From Acinetobacter portensis (GTDB taxonomy: Bacteria > Pseudomonadota > Gammaproteobacteria > Pseudomonadales > Moraxellaceae), in the NCBI RefSeq assembly GCF_023158935.1, contig NZ_CP096120.1:558001-622000 (forward strand): 64,000 bases of DNA. Direction: 5' to 3'. The notes under the pieces are model-generated. The model was given only the letters and a program-made list of their open reading frames with translations, searched no databases and was not told where the DNA came from. Each line of letters starts with the position of its first letter. Position 1 is the stretch's first letter. A program made the translations under genes and the position numbers. Of this stretch, positions 9,020 to 18,069 are shown one piece after another.

Positions 9020-10129
9020 GTGTCTTTGTTATTTCAGCCAATTCAATTTGGAACACTTAACCTAAGCAATAAAATTATTATTGCACCGATGTGTCAATAT
9101 TCTGCAACTTCAGATGCAGAGGTGACATTTTGGCATGAGCAACAATGGGCAAAATATGCATTATCGGGTGCAGGTTTAACCATTGTAGAAGCAACGGCTG
9201 TACAAGCTGAAGGACGTATTAGCCATGCAGATTTAGGTTTGTGGAACGATACTCAAGCTGAAAAAATGAAATTGGCATTGAATAAAATAAAAGCAATTTC
9301 ACCTATGCCATTTGCTATTCAATTGGCGCATGCAGGGCGAAAAGCATCTACAGATTATCCTTGGACTGGAAAAGGGCAGTTACACCCGCAGGATACTTTA
9401 GGGTGGCAAACAGTTTCTGCAAGTGAGTTAGCTTTTAATGAAACAGATACAGCGCCACATGCACTAACAACGCATGAAATTGAAAAACTCATTCAAGATT
9501 TTGCAGATGCAGCAAAACGGGCAGTAGATGTTGGTTTCGATTTAATAGAATTACATGCTGCACATGGCTATTTATTGCATCAATTTTTATCGCCTATTTC
9601 AAATAAACGTACAGATGAATATGGCGGGAGTTTCGAAAACCGTATTCGTTTGACGCTAGAAGTATTTCAAGCCATTAAAAATGCTGTTCCACAAGATTAT
9701 CCTGTTGGTATTCGTATTTCTGCAACCGATTGGATGGATGGCGTAGAAAGTTGGAATGTGGAATCTTCAGTTGAATTATCTAAAGCTTTAGAAGCATTAG
9801 GTGCTGTATATATTCATGTTTCAAGTGGCGGATTAGATGCCAAACAAAACATCGATATTCACAGTTGCTACCAAGTTCCATTTGCACATGCGATTAAAAA
9901 AGCGGTGAACATTCCTGTGATTGCTGTAGGTTTAATTGAAGAGCCAATGCAGGCAGAAGGAGTGCTACAATATGAACAAGCAGATGCTATTGGCATTGCA
10001 CGCGGTATTTTGTATCAACCGAATTGGCCGTGGCAAGCAGCCGCAGAGTTGGGTGCAAAAATAGCAGTATCGCCACAATATTTACGTTGCCACCCACATG
10101 GTTTAAAAGATTTATTTACATCATTTTAA
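9020..10129 (+). CDS. NADH:flavin oxidoreductase / Old Yellow Enzyme (YqjM-type)
   Basis: FMN-dependent ene-reductase with a TIM-barrel fold (369 residues). It opens LFQPIQFGTLNLSNKIIIAPMCQYSA, where the conserved PMCQYSA block and its cysteine are typical of the YqjM/thermophilic-like OYE class. FAIQLAHAGRKAS, DLIELHAAHGYLLHQFLSPISNKRTDEYGGSFENR and GIARGILYQPNW are the remaining family blocks. It probably reduces activated C=C bonds of enones. The start is GTG with a strong GAGGGG ribosome site; an upstream in-frame ATG runs into a stop at once. Physiological substrate unknown. Confidence 0.9.
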   Translation: MSLLFQPIQFGTLNLSNKIIIAPMCQYSATSDAEVTFWHEQQWAKYALSGAGLTIVEATAVQAEGRISHADLGLWNDTQAEKMKLALNKIKAISPMPFAIQLAHAGRKASTDYPWTGKGQLHPQDTLGWQTVSASELAFNETDTAPHALTTHEIEKLIQDFADAAKRAVDVGFDLIELHAAHGYLLHQFLSPISNKRTDEYGGSFENRIRLTLEVFQAIKNAVPQDYPVGIRISATDWMDGVESWNVESSVELSKALEALGAVYIHVSSGGLDAKQNIDIHSCYQVPFAHAIKKAVNIPVIAVGLIEEPMQAEGVLQYEQADAIGIARGILYQPNWPWQAAAELGAKIAVSPQYLRCHPHGLKDLFTSF

Positions 10130-10148
10130 GTTGAATTACTTTTAAAAA

Positions 10149-10181
10149 GAGAGCAGATTAAAAATCTGCTCTTCTTTTTTT
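10149..10181 (+). terminator. Intrinsic terminator of the OYE gene
   Basis: Stem AGAGCAGATT / AATCTGCTCT followed by CTTTTTTT. Confidence 0.85.
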
Positions 10182-10209
10182 GAAGTGATTTTAATAGGAC
10201 ACTTTTTTC

Positions 10210-11142
10210 ATGATTATGACGATAATTGGACCAATTTTCTTACTTTTAGCGCTTGGCTATTTGTCTGTAAAGTTGAACTTATTATCTAAACTGCAAATTG
10301 CTGCGGTGGGTGCTTTTGTTATAAAAATCGCTTTGCCTGCTTTGTTGTTACAGTCTTTGGCAGCCAAAGATTTACATGAAATTTGGTTTCCTGAATATTT
10401 TGCAGTTTATGGCGGTACAACTTTTATATTATATGTTGCTGCTTTTTATATTCTTGCGCATTATTTTAAAAATCCTAAAGCAGATATAGCCATCTTGTCA
10501 TTAGGTGCATCTATGTCTAATACAGGCTTAATTGGTGCAGCGGTGCTTACACTTTTAATGGGTCAAAAAGCGATGACCTATATTTCCCTTGTGGTTATTA
10601 TTGAAAGTGTATTTTTAATTCCTGCTGTGTTGGTTTTGGCAGAGCTGAATTCTAAAAATTCGAAGTCTGTGAATGTTTCTAAAATTATAAAAAATACAGT
10701 TTTAACTTTAGTAAAAAATCCTTTATTTATGGCGGTTGTGTTCGGAATACTATTTTCGGCATTACACATTGAAATTCCACATCAAATAAACCAAGTTTTG
10801 TTAATGCTTGGGCAAACTGCATCTCCATTGGCTTTATTTGCAATTGGTGGAGGCATAGTAGGCTTGAGCTTAAAATATGTGAATGCGCAAAGTATGTATT
10901 TGGTTATTTCAAATAATCTAATTTTTCCACTTTTGGTATTTTTAGGCTTAACTTATCTTACAAATGTAAGCCAAGAAATGGTGTATGCAGGAACTATTAT
11001 CGCATCGCTCCCTATGCCAACAATATTTGCAATGCTCGGGCAGGCTTATGGTTTAAGTGAAAAAACCTTAACACCGTTACTTATGAGTACCATTGTTGGA
11101 TTTATCGTGATGAGTATTTTAATTGCTATGTGGTGGGCATAA
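10210..11142 (+). CDS. AEC-family (auxin efflux carrier-like) permease
   Basis: Inner-membrane transporter of 310 residues with about 10 hydrophobic segments in two halves of five, the AEC layout. Recognisable blocks include GAFVIKIALPALLLQSLA near the N-terminus, SMSNTGLIGAAVL, and the ASPLALFAIGGG block in the second half. AEC proteins export or exchange organic acids or amino acid-like solutes; the substrate here is unknown. The start codon is weakly supported because two ATGs lie 6 nt apart (10210 and 10216). Confidence 0.82.
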   Translation: MIMTIIGPIFLLLALGYLSVKLNLLSKLQIAAVGAFVIKIALPALLLQSLAAKDLHEIWFPEYFAVYGGTTFILYVAAFYILAHYFKNPKADIAILSLGASMSNTGLIGAAVLTLLMGQKAMTYISLVVIIESVFLIPAVLVLAELNSKNSKSVNVSKIIKNTVLTLVKNPLFMAVVFGILFSALHIEIPHQINQVLLMLGQTASPLALFAIGGGIVGLSLKYVNAQSMYLVISNNLIFPLLVFLGLTYLTNVSQEMVYAGTIIASLPMPTIFAMLGQAYGLSEKTLTPLLMSTIVGFIVMSILIAMWWA

Positions 11143-11233
11143 ATATAGTTTTTGCACTTAGATGATCGTGCAAAGTGAATGCTTTCGGTTAAACTTAGCG
11201 TTGTTTATAAAAGTAAAGAAGTGAGTTTTTAAG

Positions 11234-11479
11234 ATGTTTATCAAAGGTATTAAACGCAATTACGATAAAATTAATGCCGATGAAAGTATTGCAGATGAAG
11301 ACAAAATTGATGCTTTACTTAAAGCCTTAGGTAAAGATTATCTAGTAAGTTCTGAAGATCGTGTTTATGTATTTCAAAAAGACGACTTAACTGTAAAATT
11401 TGATGCAAAACATGCACGTGCATATCACTTTAAAGATTATGTTGTGAAAGATATGAATAAACTATTTCATGGTTTTTAA
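11234..11479 (+). CDS. Hypothetical protein, 81 residues
   Basis: Not recognised. The product is charged and soluble, without signal peptide or membrane segment, and reads like a compact alpha/beta domain (N-terminal acidic helix DESIADEDKIDALLKALG, then a strand-rich half ending in FHGF). The ATG has a modest AAGAAGTGAG-type ribosome site. It stands alone between the AEC permease and a converging gene. Probably a genus-conserved small protein; no function is proposed. Confidence 0.65.
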   Translation: MFIKGIKRNYDKINADESIADEDKIDALLKALGKDYLVSSEDRVYVFQKDDLTVKFDAKHARAYHFKDYVVKDMNKLFHGF

Positions 11480-11508
11480 TTTATATTTATACGTAAATTT
11501 CATGAATC

Positions 11509-11549
11509 AAAAATCCCTTAAGTTATTGCTAGCTTAAAGGATTTTCTTA
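11509..11549. terminator. Hairpin between converging genes
   Basis: Imperfect inverted repeat AAAATCCCTTAAG / CTTAAAGGATTTT in the 3'-to-3' spacer, with T/A runs on both sides; plausible bidirectional terminator. Confidence 0.5.
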
Positions 11550-11580
11550 TTTAAGTTGAACTGTATTTACTTTATTCAAC

Positions 11581-12384
11581 TTAACCTTTTTTAGCTGTAG
11601 AAGCTGGCGCTTTCGCTTGTTGAGCCATTAAGTTTGTTACGGCATCTAAAGCTTCTTTTGCGTGCGGAACATTTTTCTCTGCAAGCATTCCAAAGATTTT
11701 TTTCGCTTCTGGTAAGTTTTGTTTAACCAATTTACCTGTTGCTAAAATATTACCTACTTCCATAAGTGCAGGAACATAACCTTTTTGTGCAAGTGCTTGA
11801 ATGCTGTCTAAGCCTGCTTTAACACTCGCATCTTTTTTCTCTTTCATGCCTGTGTTGATGTCATACAAAGCACGAAGATGAACCGCTTGAGGATTGCCTT
11901 TTTTCACAAGTGGATCTAAAAGTTTAAGTGCTTTCTTTGTTGATGCATCTTTGTTTTCACCAAGATAAAGTGCAGCTAAATCTACATTTGCCTCTTCAAT
12001 ACCTTGTTTTGCAGCTTTCTCTAAATAGTTTATTGCTGTTTTTTGGTCTGGCTTAACACCTAAACCACCTGAAATATAAGTTTTACCTAAAAGGTAGTTT
12101 GCCGTTGGATAGCCTTTATCTGCAGATTGTTTGAATAGTTCAAGCGCTTTAGCATCATTTTTAGTTGTGCCTTGACCTGCTTGAGTTAAAAAACCAAGAT
12201 CATAAATCGCTTGTGCATTACCTGTTTGGGCAAGTTTGTCTAATTCTTTATATGCTTCATTAAAGTTTTTTGCTTTTACTAAAGTTTCAATTTTTGCAAA
12301 AGCAGGGTCAACTTGTGGAGCGTTGTCTGCTAGTGCAAATTGAGAAGAAACTGCGATTAAACTTGCTAGAAGTATTTTTTTCAT
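11581..12384 (-). CDS. Exported Sel1-like/TPR repeat protein
   Basis: 267-residue protein with a clear signal peptide (MKKILLASLIAVSSQFALA, cleavage before DN). The mature part is an alpha-helical repeat array: Sel1-like motifs such as QAIYDLGFLTQAGQGTTKNDAKALELFKQSADKG and TANYLLGKTYISGGLGVKPDQKTAINYLEKAAKQG are evident. The C-terminus is rich in Ala/Lys. Such periplasmic repeat proteins are usually scaffolds; the partner is unknown. Monocistronic. Confidence 0.8.
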   Translation of the reverse strand: MKKILLASLIAVSSQFALADNAPQVDPAFAKIETLVKAKNFNEAYKELDKLAQTGNAQAIYDLGFLTQAGQGTTKNDAKALELFKQSADKGYPTANYLLGKTYISGGLGVKPDQKTAINYLEKAAKQGIEEANVDLAALYLGENKDASTKKALKLLDPLVKKGNPQAVHLRALYDINTGMKEKKDASVKAGLDSIQALAQKGYVPALMEVGNILATGKLVKQNLPEAKKIFGMLAEKNVPHAKEALDAVTNLMAQQAKAPASTAKKG

Positions 12385-12639
12385 AAAATTAAAAACCTTA
12401 AATTAACGATAAATATTCAAGCTAAGTATTTAATATAAAAGATGGTATAGCGTTGAAATATATATTAAGAGTAAAAAATTATTCAGTTTGCGAATAACTT
12501 TAGGAATATCTACCAAGTTAAATTAATGTAAAAAACTTAATAGAATATTAATGTTATGTTTCTTAGCGTGTGTTTGGCTGAAATGTGTTTACATTGTTTC
12601 CAATGTATAAGAATTAATAACAAGCCTTGAAAAATAAGG
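12385..12639. other. Non-coding spacer upstream of the Sel1 gene
   Basis: AT-rich region between two minus-strand genes with no ORF of interest. It should contain the Sel1-gene promoter; no clear hexamer pair was found. Confidence 0.45.
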
Positions 12640-12671
12640 CAAAAAAAACCTCCTTTTGAAAGGAGGCTTAA
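12640..12671 (-). terminator. Intrinsic terminator of ygfZ
   Basis: On the minus strand CCTCCTTT-CA-AAAGGAGG followed by eight T. Confidence 0.85.
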
Positions 12672-12699
12672 TTTTCTACATATTTAGAAACATTTAGAT

Positions 12700-13425
12700 T
12701 TATGACTGCGGGCGTGCAACATCACCATTTAAAGCTTCAGGTAAATCTAAAACTGTTAAGCCTAGCTCAACTAAAACCTCAGGTTTAGCCACAACTAAAG
12801 CTTTATAACCACCATCTACACCAATACTGTTTACAACAGTTGTGTTTGGACTTAGCTGAGTTGCAGATGCAGGAACATCTCCTGTACCTTGAACCAAATG
12901 CAACCAACTTTTCGGTTTTGCTTTAAACCAAAGGCGCGCCACAATTTCTTGACCTAAATAACAACCTTTGTCGTAATGAACGCCTTCACGTTGATGCAAA
13001 CGTAATTCTTGCGGTTGGAAAAGTTCCGATGTATTGGCTTCAATCCAAGATTGACCCGATTCAATTGCCTGTAATTGCCAAGCTTCAATATCTGTTTCAG
13101 CACTTCCAAATACAGTGTGAATACCCTCAATTGTTGGGTAAACCGTACCAGCTTCTTCAAGCTTCATTTTAGAAAAAGCACCAAACTTTTTAATATGTTT
13201 ACTTAGTGCTTCGGCTAAGTTTGCAGGGCTAATAATTTCAAAGCTTTCTGCACTAATTTTTTTTAGCCAAAAACCGTATTGAATACGACCTTTTAGGCTA
13301 CAAATACCTGTGTAACGAGTTGTTCCTTCAGTAAGTTTTTCAACATTCAAAGTCACTTGACCTTGTAGGAATTTTTGCGCATCTACACCCATTAAGGTGA
13401 AAGAAGAAAATGCAGGTAAGCTCAT
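12700..13425 (-). CDS. ygfZ: Folate-binding YgfZ/GcvT-domain Fe-S assembly protein
   Basis: Tetrahydrofolate-dependent accessory protein for iron-sulfur cluster enzymes (COG0354 family). The diagnostic motif K-G-C-Y-x-G-Q-E appears in YDKGCYLGQEIVARLWFKAKPK, with the functional cysteine. The length of 241 is shorter than E. coli YgfZ (326) but in the range seen in Moraxellaceae, as far as I recall. The N-terminus LMGVDAQKFLQGQVTLNVEKL matches the family start. It diverges from acnD, a 4Fe-4S enzyme. Confidence 0.9.
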   Translation of the reverse strand: MSLPAFSSFTLMGVDAQKFLQGQVTLNVEKLTEGTTRYTGICSLKGRIQYGFWLKKISAESFEIISPANLAEALSKHIKKFGAFSKMKLEEAGTVYPTIEGIHTVFGSAETDIEAWQLQAIESGQSWIEANTSELFQPQELRLHQREGVHYDKGCYLGQEIVARLWFKAKPKSWLHLVQGTGDVPASATQLSPNTTVVNSIGVDGGYKALVVAKPEVLVELGLTVLDLPEALNGDVARPQS

Positions 13426-13684
13426 TTTTTAATCTCTAAAACTATATCTAATACTAAAGAATGAGGTCTATTTTCCGCTATTTTTTGAAAAAAATCACAT
13501 TTAACAGCTAAATTTTGAGATTGATATTCAAAAATATTAAAAAAACAGCAGTTTTTAAACCTAAGTTTATGAAAAATATAACATTTGGGAAATGGTGTTT
13601 TGGCAGTGTAGTATGCCTGAGATGGATTGAAAAACAAGCAACAACAAAAGCTGATAAAAGATTGAATTGAAAGGCAGGCAAGCT

Positions 13685-16291
13685 ATGAATAACAACTTCC
13701 GTAAACCACTGCAAGGCACCCAGCTAGAATATTTTGACGTGCGACAAGCCGTAGAAAGCATTGAGCAAGGCGCTTATGAAAAACTTCCTTATACCTCTAA
13801 AGTGCTTGCAGAACAGTTAGTACGCCGTTGTGATTCCACAATATTAGAACAGTCTTTAAAAGAACTTATTTACCGTAAACAAGACCACGATTTCCCTTGG
13901 TATCCTGCACGAGTAGTGTGTCACGATATTTTAGGGCAAACCGCTTTGGTCGATTTAGCAGGTTTACGAGATGCAATTGCAGAACAAGGCGGTGACCCAT
14001 CTAAAGTGAATCCTGTTGTGCCAACACAGCTCATTGTCGATCATTCATTGGCGGTGGAGTTTGGTGGTTTTGACCCAGATGCTTTTGAAAAAAACCGTGC
14101 CATTGAAGACCGTCGTAATGAAGACCGTTTTCATTTTATTGAATGGACAAAAACAGCTTTTGAAAATGTCGATGTGATTCCTGCGGGCAACGGCATCATG
14201 CATCAAATTAACTTAGAAAAAATGTCACCTGTTATTCAAAACCGTGGTGGCGTTGCATATCCTGACACTTGTGTAGGAACAGATTCACATACCCCTCATA
14301 CAGATGCTTTAGGTGTTATTTCAATTGGTGTGGGCGGACTCGAAGCTGAAAATGTCATGCTTGGTCGTGCATCTTGGATGCGCTTGCCAGACATTATTGG
14401 TGTAGAACTTGTAGGACAACGCCAAGCAGGTATTACTGCAACAGACATCGTTTTAGCATTGACTGAATTTTTACGTAAAGAACGTGTTGTTGGTGCATAT
14501 TTAGAATTCTTTGGCGAAGGTGCAGACAGCATGTCTGTAGGAGATAGAGCGACTATTTCCAACATGACACCTGAATATGGCGCAACTGCGGCAATGTTCT
14601 ATATAGACCAAAACACCATAGATTATTTAACACTTACAGGTCGTGAGCCTGAGCAAGTAAAACTTGTTGAAACTTATGCCAAAGAAATTGGTCTTTGGGC
14701 AAGTGACATGACCAAAGCGGAATATCCACGTGTTTTACGTTTCGATTTATCTACCGTAACACGTAACATTGCAGGGCCATCAAACCCACATGCGCGTGTA
14801 TCAACAGCAGACTTAAAAGCGAAAGGCATTGCAGGTGTTGTAGAAAACCGTACAGATGGTTTAATGCCTGATGGTGCAATTATTATTGCTGCCATTACTT
14901 CATGTACCAATACATCTAACCCACGAAATACGGTAGCAGCAGGCTTACTTGCACGTAAGGCAATAGAACTTGGTTTAGTGCGTAAACCTTGGGTGAAATC
15001 ATCTTTTGCACCAGGTTCTAAAGCGGCTGCATTGTATTTAGAAGAAGCAGGCGTTTTAAAAGATTTAGAACAACTTGGCTTTGGTATTGTGGCGTATGCA
15101 TGTACCACCTGTAACGGTATGTCGGGCGCATTAGATCCGAAAATTCAGCAAGAAATTATTGACCGTGACCTATACGCAACTGCGGTACTTTCAGGTAACC
15201 GTAACTTCGATGGTCGAATTCATCCTTATGCGAAGCAAGCATTTTTAGCATCTCCACCTTTAGTAGTTGCTTATGCAATTGCAGGAACAATTCGTTTTGA
15301 TATCGAAACCGATGCTTTAGGAAACGATAAAGATGGTAATCCAATTTATTTAAAAGATATTTGGCCGTCTGATGCTGAAATTGATGCTTTGGTTAAAGAA
15401 GCCGTGAAGCCTGAACAATTTAAGAAAGTTTATATTCCAATGTTCGATTTAGGTGTCAATGAAAAATCGGCAAGTCCTTTATACGATTGGCGACCGCAAA
15501 GTACGTATATTCGTCGTCCGCCATATTGGGAAGGGGCTTTGGCTGCACCTCGTACTTTAAGCCAAATGCGTCCGTTGGCTATTTTGGGCGATAACATCAC
15601 CACAGATCATTTATCTCCATCGAATGCGATTGTTTTAGACAGTGCTTCGGGTGAATATTTGAAAAAGATGGGCGTGCCTGAGGAAGACTTTAACTCTTAT
15701 GCAACGCACCGTGGCGACCACTTGACGACGCAACGTGCAACTTTTGCCAACCCGAAATTGTTTAATGAAATGGTGGTTCGTTCGGATGGCACAATTAAGC
15801 AGGGTTCAAAAGCGCGTGTAGAGCCTGAAGGCGAAGTGATGCGTATGTGGGAAGCCATTGAAACTTACATGAACCGTAAACAGCCTTTAATTATTATTGC
15901 AGGGAAAGATTACGGACAAGGTTCTAGCCGTGACTGGGCGGCTAAAGGTGTTCGCCTTGCAGGGGTGGAAGTAATTGTTGCGGAAGGTTTTGAGCGTATT
16001 CACCGTACAAACTTAGTAGGTATGGGCGTGTTACCGCTTGAGTTTAAGGTAGGAACTGACCGTAAAACTTTAGGTTTAGATGGTACGGAGTTGTATAGCG
16101 TGATTGGCAACATTGCACCACGTTCGACTTTAACTTTGGTGATTGAGCGTGCCACGGTTGATGGTTTGAATGAAATTGTGGAAGTGCCTGTAACCTGCCG
16201 TTTAGATACGGAAGAAGAGGTTCATGTGTATGAAGCGGGTGGTGTGTTACAACGCTTTGCACAGGACTTTTTAGAAGGGAATGTGGCGTAA
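13685..16291 (+). CDS. acnD: Fe/S-dependent 2-methylcitrate dehydratase AcnD
   Basis: Aconitase-superfamily enzyme of the methylcitrate cycle; in AcnD/PrpF bacteria it dehydrates 2-methylcitrate during propionate catabolism. The start is the ATG at 13685 with AGGCAGG upstream, giving 868 residues as in known AcnD; an upstream TTG would add six residues. AcnD-specific blocks are MNNNFRKPLQGTQLEYFD, KLPYTSKVLAEQLVRRCD and CVGTDSHTPHTDALGVISIGVGGLEAE. Cluster ligands fall in SCTNTSNPRNT and ACTTCNGMSG. The C-terminal swivel domain has YGQGSSRDWAAKG. Its usual partners prpC, prpB and prpF are not adjacent, so it stands as an orphan here. A terminator follows. Confidence 0.92.
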   Translation: MNNNFRKPLQGTQLEYFDVRQAVESIEQGAYEKLPYTSKVLAEQLVRRCDSTILEQSLKELIYRKQDHDFPWYPARVVCHDILGQTALVDLAGLRDAIAEQGGDPSKVNPVVPTQLIVDHSLAVEFGGFDPDAFEKNRAIEDRRNEDRFHFIEWTKTAFENVDVIPAGNGIMHQINLEKMSPVIQNRGGVAYPDTCVGTDSHTPHTDALGVISIGVGGLEAENVMLGRASWMRLPDIIGVELVGQRQAGITATDIVLALTEFLRKERVVGAYLEFFGEGADSMSVGDRATISNMTPEYGATAAMFYIDQNTIDYLTLTGREPEQVKLVETYAKEIGLWASDMTKAEYPRVLRFDLSTVTRNIAGPSNPHARVSTADLKAKGIAGVVENRTDGLMPDGAIIIAAITSCTNTSNPRNTVAAGLLARKAIELGLVRKPWVKSSFAPGSKAAALYLEEAGVLKDLEQLGFGIVAYACTTCNGMSGALDPKIQQEIIDRDLYATAVLSGNRNFDGRIHPYAKQAFLASPPLVVAYAIAGTIRFDIETDALGNDKDGNPIYLKDIWPSDAEIDALVKEAVKPEQFKKVYIPMFDLGVNEKSASPLYDWRPQSTYIRRPPYWEGALAAPRTLSQMRPLAILGDNITTDHLSPSNAIVLDSASGEYLKKMGVPEEDFNSYATHRGDHLTTQRATFANPKLFNEMVVRSDGTIKQGSKARVEPEGEVMRMWEAIETYMNRKQPLIIIAGKDYGQGSSRDWAAKGVRLAGVEVIVAEGFERIHRTNLVGMGVLPLEFKVGTDRKTLGLDGTELYSVIGNIAPRSTLTLVIERATVDGLNEIVEVPVTCRLDTEEEVHVYEAGGVLQRFAQDFLEGNVA

Positions 16292-16316
16292 AGCTAACGT
16301 AAAAAGAATCTAAAAT

Positions 16317-16360
16317 AATTAAAAGCCCTAATCGTGATGGTGTAGTGGGCTTTTAATTAT
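16317..16360 (+). terminator. Intrinsic terminator of acnD
   Basis: Stem AATTAAAAGCCC / GGGCTTTTAATT around an 18-nt loop. It probably serves acnD and, read the other way, the converging minus-strand cassette. Confidence 0.7.
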
Positions 16361-16395
16361 TGAGATTATGATTTTCATAGCATCTAAATTATGTA

Positions 16396-16905
16396 TCAAA
16401 ATAAAAATGAAAACACCTTATTAAAAAAAGACTTTAGCTTTTTCCAAAAACTTAATTCTTTGTCTACACATTTATCATTTTTGAAATCATAATCTTGTAC
16501 AACATAGTCTTCATTTTTCTTTGTAATACAAAAATCATTTTCATAAGCAATTTTTATATCACTTAAAGTAACACTATAATAAGTATCGAGCTTTAGATTT
16601 GAAGTTGAAAAATTGTTAATTACAACACAATCATTTTCATTTTTAAAATCTCGTTCATAGTTACTTTCATATGACCAAATTTTGGGAATTTCTGGGTTTT
16701 GTAAATTATCTTCATAAATAACTATATTAAATCCCCCTTTTTTTTCAAGACTATTATTAATAGTAAAACAAGGATTATTATTTTTAATGGAAATAATAAC
16801 CTCACCACCTCTATAAGGATTAGAAATAGCATACGAAAAACTTGGGAGAAATAGTAAAAATGTTATGTAGTAGATTCTTCTAATATTGGAGAGGGTCTTT
16901 TCCAT
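16396..16905 (-). CDS. Exported hypothetical protein, candidate immunity protein
   Basis: 169-residue protein, not recognised. It has a basic N-terminus and hydrophobic core (IYYITFLLFLPSFSYA) that reads as a signal peptide cleaved near residue 26, and a lysine/aromatic-rich C-terminus. Four cysteines in the mature part could form disulfides (CFT, DCV, FCI, KCV). It is more AT-rich than its neighbours. Its start lies 26 bp inside the upstream HExxH gene in another frame, preceded by GGGAAA, so the two are translationally coupled. From position and export signal I infer a periplasmic immunity protein for that product; this is an inference from context. Confidence 0.6.
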   Translation of the reverse strand: MEKTLSNIRRIYYITFLLFLPSFSYAISNPYRGGEVIISIKNNNPCFTINNSLEKKGGFNIVIYEDNLQNPEIPKIWSYESNYERDFKNENDCVVINNFSTSNLKLDTYYSVTLSDIKIAYENDFCITKKNEDYVVQDYDFKNDKCVDKELSFWKKLKSFFNKVFSFLF

Positions 16906-17563
16906 AATAGAGTTTCCCGTGGTTCTTTGAGATTAGGTCTTTATTGTTAGGATTCTGTAGAAACCCTGCGAGCACTTTTTTCAAAGCAAATTTTTGTTTT
17001 TCATTTTTACTGCGTTGCTTTGGCGCATTATGCCCTTCTTCTGGTAAGTAAAAAGCATCAAAATAATGACTTATAATTTCAGCTTGTTGCTCAAAATTAA
17101 ATTGATTAAATTCTCGATACTGGTCATCACAAATTAAATCATAATCATAACCTTTAGCTTGAGAATAACCTCCTCGGATACCCATTTCTATCCCTCTTAA
17201 AGCAACACTTAAACCTAATGTGTGTTGCCAAACATGTGCCATTTCATGAATAAACCAGATTTGATGCGATGGTTTAACTTTAGCTGTTAATTTAGAAAAA
17301 TCTTTAATTTTTTCATAATCTTCTTTCGGGAAATGTATATTTCCAAATGGTACCATTGCAAACTTTGTTTTATTTGGAATCCCTAAAAATCCTCCATTAA
17401 TAATTCTAACTTTTGAGTAATCAATTGAATCTTTATAAATTAACTTAGCTAAAGCTATTTCTCCACTGGTTAAATATCTATGACTATCTACTTTAAGTAC
17501 TGTCGGATTTTTAGCAGCTTCTTCTTTCGCTTTTTTTAATACAGCTTGATACCATTCAGTCAT
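16880..17563 (-). CDS. HExxH-containing protein next to PAAR gene, candidate T6SS cargo effector
   Basis: 227-residue protein, start taken at the ATG 17563 (GGTGG upstream; a TTG 12 nt earlier is less likely). Around residues 110-120 it has FIHEMAHVWQ, a zinc-metallopeptidase-type HExxH motif, with further conserved-looking residues in QFNFEQQAEIISHYFDAF that could supply a third ligand. Proteins of this kind are commonly annotated 'vgr-related' or 'Rhs' and occur behind PAAR/VgrG genes. There is no signal peptide, as expected of T6SS cargo. It overlaps the PAAR gene by 8 bp and the exported small protein by 26 bp. The effector role is inferred; the fold may also be a non-catalytic cell-wall or lipid-targeting domain. 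Confidence 0.65.
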   Translation of the reverse strand: MTEWYQAVLKKAKEEAAKNPTVLKVDSHRYLTSGEIALAKLIYKDSIDYSKVRIINGGFLGIPNKTKFAMVPFGNIHFPKEDYEKIKDFSKLTAKVKPSHQIWFIHEMAHVWQHTLGLSVALRGIEMGIRGGYSQAKGYDYDLICDDQYREFNQFNFEQQAEIISHYFDAFYLPEEGHNAPKQRSKNEKQKFALKKVLAGFLQNPNNKDLISKNHGKLYYGKDPLQY

Positions 17564-18069
17564 TATCACCACCAACGATACGAATTTCTATTTTTTCACC
17601 ATCAGTGCCTGTAATAAGCTCCGTCATCCCATTTTCATCCGTTGTGCCTTTTAAAACGAGCTGTCCATTTTTATAAACCTCATAATTACCATTACGTACA
17701 GGCTCATTTGTTTTTTCACTTTGCAATAAAAAACGTTCAGCAAATTCATGACTTTCTTTATTCAGGACAAGGCTGTTAATTAAATTCATACCAAGCGCCT
17801 TACTGCCTGTTGTACTAAAAGCAAGAGTTTGATTACCAATAAAAGTTGCACCGCAACTGGTTTTATCACCCTCAAAAACCATTTTTTTACCCATCACGAT
17901 TTTGGTGCTATCAGTACCAATAGCCGAAACTGTTTTTTTTACATAATGGGCAATAATGTGTCATACCATCTAAATGAATTTTTTTACCGTCGATAGAAAA
18001 ATTATCGAATACTTCTGAAACCACACCGCCATGAGTTGTAGTTGCACCTTGAGTAATAATTGCTTTCAT
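17556..18069 (-). pseudogene. PAAR-domain protein broken by A8 frameshift
   Basis: Translation from the ATG at 18069 gives MKAIITQGATTTHGG...GMTHYCPLCKK, then runs through an A8 tract (T8 at 17933-17940) into a wrong frame and a stop at 17911. Dropping one A restores a continuous 170-residue protein: PAAR domain (about residues 1-95, including TSCGATFIGNQTLAF) followed by a short beta-rich C-terminal extension (YEVYKNGQLVLKGTTDENG...IEIRIV) resembling the TTR-like domains that load cargo onto PAAR tips. PAAR proteins cap the VgrG spike of type VI secretion systems. The break may be a sequencing error, a fixed mutation or a phase-variable tract. The frames cannot be joined by ordinary -1 slippage; loss of one base (+1) is needed. 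Confidence 0.75.

Noticed and set aside
13667..13684. TTG start for acnD
   Set aside because: The ATG at 13685 has AGGCAGG at good spacing and matches the family N-terminus and 868-residue length.
17931..17944. Programmed -1 frameshift at A-AAA-AAC in the PAAR gene
   Set aside because: The -1 frame leads to an unrelated peptide and a stop; only loss of one base (or +1 shift) restores the PAAR frame, so a classical -1 site does not explain it.
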